From Gammaproteobacteria bacterium (GTDB lineage Bacteria > Pseudomonadota > Gammaproteobacteria > Pseudomonadales > Azotimanducaceae_A), in NCBI GenBank assembly GCA_026713405.1, contig JAPOON010000484.1, forward strand, positions 1-5,499: a stretch of DNA of 5,499 nucleotides. The letters are read 5' to 3'. Below are positions 1 to 5,060 of the stretch, piece by piece. Each line of letters starts with the position of its first letter. Within the stretch, counting starts at the first letter, position 1. Below the pieces are notes generated by a model. That model saw nothing but the letters and a program-made list of their open reading frames with translations. It did not search any database and was not told the origin of the DNA. The position numbers and the translations under genes were made by a program.

Positions 1-1
1 A

Positions 2-1855
2 GCCGAGGTCGATGGCATGAAACGCCTGTTGATGAAGTCCCGGGAGGGTTCGCTGAACGCCACCGAATGGCGGGCCTTGCGTGCCCTGACCCGGCAGGGC
101 GAAGTGTGGATGCCCGAGCGGGGGACGCTGGCCGGCCGCTCGGTCGAGGCGCTGTCGCAGCGCGGCACGCTTGACCGGGAGAACACCGAAGTAGTGGGCG
201 GGCTGCTGGCCCGATTGGACGATGTATGCGAGTACCTGTCGCATCACCAGGCAGGCTGGCGGGAGGCTGGCACACGCAGCCGGGTGGAGGCGACGTTGCC
301 GATGCAGGGGGGCAGGCAGGTCGAAGTCGAACGTTATGTGTTGCCCGCCTCGGCGTTCGGCGCGCACTTTGTGAACGGTTACCCTTCGGAGGAGAGCTTG
401 AGACAGCATGGCGCAGCCCGGTACTCGCACTTGCCGGGGCTCTCCGGGGTTACCCTGACCAATGCAAGGGGCGAAGTGCTGTTTGCGGGTCTGCGACATG
501 ATCTGTTTCCCGGAGGTGAACTCAACGACAAGTTGCTTGCTCGGTTGACCGATGAGGAATTGAAGAACGTGATTGGAATCAATTTCCTGGGAATCCAGCC
601 GGATTGCCCTCCTGTTCTGCAGGGAGCGGTCGCGTCCGGGCTGTTCTCGATCTTTCGGTCCGCTGGAGAGAACTCGCGCCTGTCCGAGGGGAAGTCCCGT
701 GGTCTGGCGAAGCTTCAGAATTCGGCGCACCAGTTTGCTGTCAGTGATCTGGCGGCCGCCGTTTTCGTTTGCGATCCGAAGGCAGTTCGTGCTGATTTGA
801 GGGGGGAACTCAAGCCGGTCAAACTGTTCTCCATGGCGTTGCTGAAGCCGGGAGATGTCGAGTTGTGGCGTGGTCAACACGAACGGCTGTCGGCGCTCGG
901 GGACGATGGGACAATCCAGGTGAATTTACCGAGCGATGAGCGCCCGCTGCATAGTCAGGTCATGGTTCGGCAGTTCGCGCTCTGCGTGGGGAAAGATCCA
1001 GCCGCGCAACGGCAGTGCCTGGCGGTCAATCGCGAAGCAGGCATGCGCCTGCTTGGGCCACTCGAATCGCCGGGGCTGGGTGGTGATCTCAAGGCGAGTC
1101 TCGAACTCAGGAAAGGCATCATTGATCGGCATTTGAGGATGCGTACCGCGGCGCAAGAGGACTATCGGCAACTGGTCCGGGACCTTGGTTCGACCCATTG
1201 GAAATCGAAATCGAGCTACGGACGATTGTGCTTGCTGGACCTGGAGGCCAAACGGATGCATAGATCGGTCAGTGCGGTGGAGAAGCTGGGCACGCAAGTC
1301 AAGGCCAGGCTCACACCGGAGGGCGATTGGCCTTCACGGGCTGCCGCGCAGCGGCAGGTGGCGGCGCGGCTTGCACTGATCGGTTACCTGATGGACGAGA
1401 CGCCCGTGTTGAGCTGTGCCGGCGGCAGCAACCTGGTCGGCCGGCTGGAAGCGGACATCAATTTTCTGGCCGCCGTCACCGATTGCGCGGGAGGGGTCCC
1501 TCCGGAGATCGAACCGGACAGGCGCCTGTTGCAACCTGCGCCAGCGGCGTTCGAATCGCCCGCCTCGCCCTCCGGACAGGGTGGCGGATTGGCAACAGGG
1601 CCGGCAAGGGAGTCCGACATGCGTGTCATCAGGGGCATGAGCTTGCCGGTGAAACTGGCGGGCGGGCGCCTGGTGAAATCCGGTTTCAAGGTCAATCTGT
1701 TGCAGAAGCTCCCGGCTGCCGACCAGCCTTCGGAAACAACCCGGAAACCCATGCGCTCACGGATGGATGGCGACCGGAACCCGGATGTCTGGCTTGAGCC
1801 GCGCCCTCGAGGTGCGCCCGCCGATTACCGGTCGGATATCTCGGACGTCCAATGA
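2..1855 (+). CDS. SopB/IpgD-like putative effector, catalytically degenerate, copy 1 (5' end outside window)
   Basis: The frame is open through the left edge. Codons from position 2 (AEVDGM) match AEFDGM of the downstream paralogue, so the Met at 17 is internal and about 114 N-terminal residues are probably missing. Numbering from Met17 (612 aa visible), an LFAGLRHDLF block lies near 155-164, resembling the LF-G-RH block I recall from SopB/IpgD effectors. A block F320-A-L-C-V sits where SopB has FNFGVNE. RLALIGY...VLSC leads to C467-A-G-G-S-N-L473-V, where the family has CKSGKDRT, and RLVKSGFKV is at 551-559. Family members are type III-secreted phosphoinositide phosphatases. Here the P-loop Cys is kept, but the catalytic Arg position is Leu and the Lys residues are absent, so phosphatase activity is unlikely and a binding or decoy role is an inference. 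The protein ends in DISDVQ like its paralogue. No signal peptide or membrane segment is seen. Family assignment is moderate; that it is a real gene is near certain. Confidence 0.8.
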   Translation, partial: AEVDGMKRLLMKSREGSLNATEWRALRALTRQGEVWMPERGTLAGRSVEALSQRGTLDRENTEVVGGLLARLDDVCEYLSHHQAGWREAGTRSRVEATLPMQGGRQVEVERYVLPASAFGAHFVNGYPSEESLRQHGAARYSHLPGLSGVTLTNARGEVLFAGLRHDLFPGGELNDKLLARLTDEELKNVIGINFLGIQPDCPPVLQGAVASGLFSIFRSAGENSRLSEGKSRGLAKLQNSAHQFAVSDLAAAVFVCDPKAVRADLRGELKPVKLFSMALLKPGDVELWRGQHERLSALGDDGTIQVNLPSDERPLHSQVMVRQFALCVGKDPAAQRQCLAVNREAGMRLLGPLESPGLGGDLKASLELRKGIIDRHLRMRTAAQEDYRQLVRDLGSTHWKSKSSYGRLCLLDLEAKRMHRSVSAVEKLGTQVKARLTPEGDWPSRAAAQRQVAARLALIGYLMDETPVLSCAGGSNLVGRLEADINFLAAVTDCAGGVPPEIEPDRRLLQPAPAAFESPASPSGQGGGLATGPARESDMRVIRGMSLPVKLAGGRLVKSGFKVNLLQKLPAADQPSETTRKPMRSRMDGDRNPDVWLEPRPRGAPADYRSDISDVQ

Positions 1856-1867
1856 GCGCGTTACCCC

Positions 1868-1990
1868 GGAGGCTCCTTCGGGATCAACTACCTCTTCGAG
1901 TAAAAGAAGCTGCGCCTCTGGTTCATCAATGCCGGCTGCCACACGATCCGGTACACCCTCATCGGCCCGACCCCGGGGCTCATGTCGTGA
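1868..1990 (+). pseudogene. 3' fragment of a DUF1761 gene (dead copy)
   Basis: These 123 bases align without gaps to 4873-4995, the last 41 codons of the intact DUF1761 gene, with 10 mismatches by my count. Reading in the matching frame gives GGSFGINYLFE, then TAA at 1901-1903 where the live gene has TAC (Tyr). The natural TGA is kept at 1988-1990. Several substitutions are non-conservative (Tyr to Cys, Leu to Pro twice, Ile to Thr), consistent with loss of selection. Nothing of the first 92 codons is present: the homology starts abruptly 12 bases after the stop of the upstream effector-like gene. This is a deletion or recombination junction, not a gene. Confidence 0.9.
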
Positions 1991-2056
1991 TCCCATGCCC
2001 ACCCATGGCCACGAACCGCAGGCGGTTTGTCGCGGGCCTCCCCGCGTCAACAGTCG
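1987..2056 (+). pseudogene. 5' fragment of the solute-binding-protein gene (dead copy)
   Basis: This continues the duplicated segment: 1991 to about 2055 matches 4996-5060. The internal start ATGGCCACG is kept at 2005, and translation gives MATNRRRFVAGL, the twin-arginine signal of the live gene (MATSRRRFVAGL) with one change. The overlapping upstream ATG of the live gene (4992) is TCGTGA here, so that start has become GTG. Similarity fades after about 2050, before the lipobox, and the frame runs on into unrelated Arg/Gly/Ser-rich translation. It is a truncated remnant without a plausible product. Confidence 0.8.
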
Positions 2057-2187
2057 CTGGCGCGCGTTCTGGGCGATCCATGTCCGTGAGGCTTGATCGA
2101 CGAATCGGTTCTGCCGCGAGTCGAAGCGGTGACGATTCCGGGCGGAGTCAGGGAAAACGGAAACAAGGTGACGGCGCCAGCCAGGGC
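2056..2187. other. Spacer between remnant and effector-like gene, no recognised element
   Basis: Between the end of the remnant and the ribosome binding site of the next gene I see no gene and no convincing sigma-70 promoter. I also see no PIP box (TTCGC-N15-TTCGC) and no HrpL-type GGAACC...CCAC box. The frame of the next gene is open across part of this stretch from a TTG at 2093, but that start has no ribosome binding site and I do not use it. A promoter for the downstream gene is expected here or in the remnant, but I cannot point to it. Confidence 0.4.
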
Positions 2188-2193
2188 AAGGAG
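2188..2193 (+). promoter_or_regulatory. Strong Shine-Dalgarno that sets a GTG start at 2201
   Basis: AAGGAG is a six-base match to the anti-Shine-Dalgarno and ends 7 bases before GTG at 2201, the textbook spacing. The alternatives in the same frame are TTG at 2093 and ATG at 2432, and I see no comparable site in front of either. It therefore decides the start of the large gene and implies a 77-residue extension ahead of the first Met. Confidence 0.7.
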
Positions 2194-2200
2194 AAGTATC

Positions 2201-4381
2201 GTGAAAGGAAGCGCAGTGCCGGCACAAGGAGCCGCCAACGCGGGAATCGACAGCGCGCGGGGCGTTGCGGCGGGGCCGAGGCGCGGCAGTTTCAGGGGCC
2301 GGCGGGTATCCGGCGTGTCAGGTAGTCCGGGGGCGGTTTCACCGCGTCAACGCCTGCGGGCGAGCGCTACCGCTCGCGCGACGGCGAGGCTCGGCGGCAG
2401 GTGTACCGTTCAGGCCCCGACCGTGCGGAAGATGGATGCGTGGCTGGATGCACTGGTTCGGATTGAAAACCGCCCGAGGATTCGCGAGTGCCTCGAAGAA
2501 CTGGGTGGCACAGTGCGCAAGGCTGAAGCCGAGTTCGATGGCATGCAATGTTTGCTGATGAAATCCCGAGAGTGTTCGCTGGATGCCGCCGAATGGCGGC
2601 AAATCCGTGGCCTGACCCTCCAAAGCATACTCTACATGCCCATGCGACAGGATCGGGCCCACCGCCTGCTCGATTTCTTGACGCAGCCTGGCACATTCAA
2701 CCGAGAGAACACCGAACTGCTGACGGGTTTAATGGCCCGTCTGGGCGATGTGTGGGAGAACTTGCCGATTCATCTGACAGCCTGGCTGGAGGCGGGCACA
2801 CGCAGCCGGGTGGAGGCGACGTTGCCGTCAAAGGGGGGCAAGCGGGTCGCGGTCGAACGCTTTGTGGTGTCCGGTCGGGCGTTGGGCGCGCACTTTGTGG
2901 GCGGCTATCCTTCGCCAGAGAGCTTTGCAGGGTCAGGCGCAACCAGGTACTCGCACTTGCCCGGGCTCTCCGCGGTCGCCCTGACCAGTGCGGAGGACGA
3001 AGCGCTCTTTTCGGGTCTGCGACATGATCTTTTTCCCGGAGCCGACCTCAACGGCAAGTTGCTCGATCGGTTGACCAACAAGGAACTGAGAAAAGTGATC
3101 AAGGCCTTGGTCGTGAGAGGCGACTCGGAGTACACACGTACCATGCAACGACGGATGGCGCCGGCGATATTCGAGAATTTGCGGCCCGCGCGCGCGAGCG
3201 GACGGTGGCTCGAGGTGCAGTCCACCGCTCTATCGAATCTTCGGCAGTCGGCGCACCGCCTGGCCGTCAATGATCTGGCCACCGCTGCTTTCGTTGTCCG
3301 GCGGTCGTCAGGTTGCGAGGAGTCGGTAGAGGATGCCGCTCGGGTCAAATTGTTCTCCATTGCGTTGCTGAAGCCGGGCGATCTCGAGTTGTGGCGCGGC
3401 CAGCACAACGTGCTGTCGAGGTTCGGGGCCGTTGGGGACACTGAGGTGCAATCAGAGGGCGGCGGGCAGGCGCGGCGTGTTCAAGCCGACTGTCGGCAGT
3501 TCGCATTCTGCCTGGGGCAGGATCCAGCCGCGCAACGGCTGTGCCGGGCGGTCAATCGCAAAGCAGGCTTGCGGCTGCTTGGGCCGCTCGATTCGCCGGA
3601 GCCGGGGGGTGATCTCAAGACGCATCTCGACGTCACGCAAGCCACGATCCGTCGCAATTTGAAACTTCGCGACAAGTCGCAAGCGGGCCATCGGGACCTG
3701 GTCGAGAGACTCGGTTCAACTCATTGGAAATCGAAATCGAGCTACAGGTCATTGTGCGTGCTGGACCAGGTCATCAGACGCATGGAAAGATCGGTCATCG
3801 CGCTGGAGAAGCTGGACGCGCAGGTAAAGGCCTTGCGGACACCGGAGGGCGATTGGCCTTCAGGAGCCGTCGCGCAGCGGCAGGTGGCGGCGCGGCTTGC
3901 ACTGATCGGTTACGAGATGGGCGAGACGGCCGCGTTGAGCTGTGCCGAGGGCAGCGACCTGGTCGACCGGCTGGAATCGCACATCAGTTTTCTGGCCGCG
4001 GTCGCCGACAGCGCGCAAGGGGTTCCTCCAGAGATCGATCTGGACAGGCGCCTGTGGCAGCCTGCACTGGCAGCGTTCGAATCGCCTGCCTCGCCGTCCG
4101 GGCAGGGCGGCGAATTGGCAACGGGGCCGGCAGAGGTGCCCGACATGCCCGCCGGCAGCAGCTTGAACGTGCCGGTGATACTGGCTGGCGGGCGCCTGGT
4201 GAAATCCGGTTTCAAAGTCGATCTGTTGCAGAAGGTCCCGGCTGCCGACCAGCTTTCGGAAACGAGCCGGGGACCCATCCGCTCACGGACGGACGGCGGC
4301 CGGAATCCGGGTGTCTGGCTTGACCAGCGCCCACGACGTAGGCCCGACGTATCCGGGTCGGATATCTCCGACGTCCAGTGA
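2201..4381 (+). CDS. SopB/IpgD-like putative effector, catalytically degenerate, copy 2 (726 aa)
   Basis: This is the full-length paralogue of the gene at the left edge. The GTG start has AAGGAG 7 bases upstream. Residues 1-77 are rich in Ser, Gly, Ala and Arg, with few hydrophobic stretches and little expected structure, as is common in type III secretion signals. A helical stretch follows from Met78 (MDAWLDALVRIENRP). Later blocks are GTRSRVEATLP, RYSHLPGLS, LFSGLRHDLF (L273-R-H), F434-A-F-C-L at the FNFGVNE position, STHWKSKSSY, RLALIGY, then C581-A-E-G-S-D-L587-V at the CKSGKDRT position, and RLVKSGFKV near the C terminus. SopB/SigD and IpgD are about 540-560 aa phosphoinositide phosphatases injected into host cells. 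Here the catalytic Arg is Leu and both Lys are lost, so a pseudophosphatase is more likely. It lies between the dead operon fragment and the DUF1761 gene, 215 bases from the latter. Family assignment about 0.6; function unproven. Confidence 0.82.
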   Translation: MKGSAVPAQGAANAGIDSARGVAAGPRRGSFRGRRVSGVSGSPGAVSPRQRLRASATARATARLGGRCTVQAPTVRKMDAWLDALVRIENRPRIRECLEELGGTVRKAEAEFDGMQCLLMKSRECSLDAAEWRQIRGLTLQSILYMPMRQDRAHRLLDFLTQPGTFNRENTELLTGLMARLGDVWENLPIHLTAWLEAGTRSRVEATLPSKGGKRVAVERFVVSGRALGAHFVGGYPSPESFAGSGATRYSHLPGLSAVALTSAEDEALFSGLRHDLFPGADLNGKLLDRLTNKELRKVIKALVVRGDSEYTRTMQRRMAPAIFENLRPARASGRWLEVQSTALSNLRQSAHRLAVNDLATAAFVVRRSSGCEESVEDAARVKLFSIALLKPGDLELWRGQHNVLSRFGAVGDTEVQSEGGGQARRVQADCRQFAFCLGQDPAAQRLCRAVNRKAGLRLLGPLDSPEPGGDLKTHLDVTQATIRRNLKLRDKSQAGHRDLVERLGSTHWKSKSSYRSLCVLDQVIRRMERSVIALEKLDAQVKALRTPEGDWPSGAVAQRQVAARLALIGYEMGETAALSCAEGSDLVDRLESHISFLAAVADSAQGVPPEIDLDRRLWQPALAAFESPASPSGQGGELATGPAEVPDMPAGSSLNVPVILAGGRLVKSGFKVDLLQKVPAADQLSETSRGPIRSRTDGGRNPGVWLDQRPRRRPDVSGSDISDVQ
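2527..4381 (+). repeat. Second copy of a diverged tandem gene duplication (first copy 1-1855)
   Basis: Positions 1-1855 and 2527-4381 align at a constant offset of 2526 bases from the left edge to the stop codon, with no net insertion or deletion over 612 codons. By eye protein identity is about 55-65% in the N-terminal half and higher at the C terminus. Blocks of complete nucleotide identity occur at 269-301, 1196-1219, 1345-1387 and 1661-1689 (partners at plus 2526). Weak similarity continues about a dozen bases past the stop, then ends where the DUF1761 remnant begins in copy 1. Confidence 0.85.
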
Positions 4382-4427
4382 ACGGGTCGGCCCCGTGGCC
4401 CCCGGGGCAACTCCGCCCTGACGAACC

Positions 4428-4450
4428 AGGAGCTTGCGGCGCAGGCTCCT
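4428..4450 (+). terminator. Strong hairpin, possible terminator without a U-tract
   Basis: AGGAGC (4428-4433) pairs with GCTCCT (4445-4450). The stem extends inward through TTGC/GCAG (one G-T pair) to give about 10 bp around a 3-base loop GGC. It lies 47 bases after the stop of the effector-like gene, where an intrinsic terminator would be expected. It is followed by AACCCCC rather than a T-run, so it may instead be an mRNA-stabilising or REP-like hairpin. Confidence 0.4.
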
Positions 4451-4453
4451 AAC

Positions 4454-4470
4454 CCCCGGCAATCCCGGGG
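4454..4470. repeat. Second GC-rich hairpin
   Basis: CCCCGG (4454-4459) pairs with CCGGGG (4465-4470) around CAATC. It follows the larger hairpin by three bases. A further GCCCC/GGGGC pair lies at 4390-4394 and 4404-4408. The cluster resembles intergenic palindromic repeats, but copy number elsewhere in the genome is unknown. Confidence 0.45.
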
Positions 4471-4579
4471 TGATTCATGGTAGCGTGTCCAGCACTGGGA
4501 GAGCTGCACGCACATGATGCCGTGTTCGTCCTCACCAGGGGCGTGCATGGCGGATACGCGCTCGATCCATCAACCAGAA

Positions 4580-4585
4580 AAGGAA
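4580..4585 (+). promoter_or_regulatory. Ribosome binding site of the DUF1761 gene
   Basis: AAGGAA lies 11 bases before ATG 4597, slightly far but the only purine-rich match near a start that gives a family-like N terminus. It supports 4597 over the in-frame upstream ATG at 4477. Confidence 0.5.
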
Positions 4586-4596
4586 CGATTCAGACC

Positions 4597-4995
4597 ATGG
4601 AACTCGATTATCTTGCGGTGCTGGTCGCCGCCGTCGTTGGCTTCGGGGTAGGCGCTCTTTGGTACTCACCCCTCCTGTTCATAAAGGCCTGGCAGGAAGA
4701 GACCGGGATTACCGATGAAATGGCGAGGCAAGCCAGCCCTGCCAAGACGTTCGGCATATCCTTCGTGATTGCGCTTGTCGGCGCCGCTGCCATGGACATG
4801 TTCCTCGATCCGGCGAGCATGGGCGTCGTTGGCTGCACCCTGGCGGGGCTCTGCGTCGGGCTGGTGTGGGTTGGAGGCTCCTTCGGGATCAACTACCTCT
4901 TCGAGTACAAGAAGCTGCGCCTGTGGTTCATCAATGCCGGCTACCATACGCTCCAGTACACCCTCATCGGCCTGATCCTGGGGCTCATGTCATGA
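4597..4995 (+). CDS. DUF1761 family inner-membrane protein (132 aa)
   Basis: This is a small integral membrane protein of unknown function. Four hydrophobic segments are visible: about residues 5-26, 50-69, 73-99 and 106-130. The first helix ends in GALWYSPLLFIKAW, which I recognise as the characteristic DUF1761 motif; the loop after it (ETGITDEMARQ) is also typical. Length agrees with the usual 130-150 aa. The start at 4597 gives a protein that begins directly at the first helix and has an AAGGAA site upstream. Its stop overlaps the next gene as ATGA, so translation of the two is probably coupled, although no shared function is known to me. A dead partial copy of its last 41 codons lies at 1868-1990. 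The family call is firm; the role is unknown. Confidence 0.9.
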   Translation: MELDYLAVLVAAVVGFGVGALWYSPLLFIKAWQEETGITDEMARQASPAKTFGISFVIALVGAAAMDMFLDPASMGVVGCTLAGLCVGLVWVGGSFGINYLFEYKKLRLWFINAGYHTLQYTLIGLILGLMS

Positions 4996-5060
4996 CGCCA
5001 TGCCCGCCCATGGCCACGAGCCGCAGGCGGTTCGTCGCCGGCCTCGCCGCGGCGACCGGC
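4873..5060 (+). repeat. Live counterpart of the duplicated DUF1761/SBP junction segment
   Basis: This segment spans the last 41 DUF1761 codons, the ATGA overlap and about 17 codons of the solute-binding protein counted from ATG 5010. It is repeated in direct orientation at 1868 to about 2055 (offset 3005, no gaps up to about 2045). Mismatches are 10 in the first 123 bases and about 11 in the next 65. The left boundary is sharp; the right boundary fades. Confidence 0.85.

Larger units (their letters stand above)
4382..4596. other. Gene-free spacer with GC-rich inverted repeats upstream of DUF1761
   Basis: No coding signal is seen here. The frame of the DUF1761 gene is open upstream to an ATG at 4477, but the encoded stretch is not membrane-like and does not fit the family. 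The left half (4390-4470) holds three hairpin-forming palindromes. The right half (4471-4596) should carry the promoter of the DUF1761/solute-binding pair, but I find no convincing -35/-10 pair. Confidence 0.5.

Noticed and set aside
2093..2200. In-frame extension of copy 2 to a TTG at 2093
   Set aside because: TTG without a ribosome binding site. The GTG at 2201 has AAGGAG at ideal spacing, so the extra 36 residues are most likely untranslated.
1852..2325. 157-codon + strand frame through the remnant
   Set aside because: It uses the frame of the dead solute-binding-protein start and runs into low-complexity Arg/Gly-rich translation, overlapping the next gene. There is no ribosome binding site and no conserved product.
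1856..2431. Insertion sequence or transposon between the two paralogues
   Set aside because: No transposase fragment, terminal inverted repeats or target-site duplication seen. The repeat content is explained by the operon remnant.
3910..4548. Long minus-strand frame opposite the C terminus of copy 2
   Set aside because: A similar antisense frame (1384-1752) lies opposite copy 1, as expected from the high GC and codon pattern of the sense gene. The translation is Pro/Ser/Arg-rich with no recognisable domain.
4477..4596. Upstream ATG extending the DUF1761 protein by 40 residues
   Set aside because: The extension is not membrane-like, does not resemble the family N terminus and overlaps the spacer. 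4597 begins right at the first helix.
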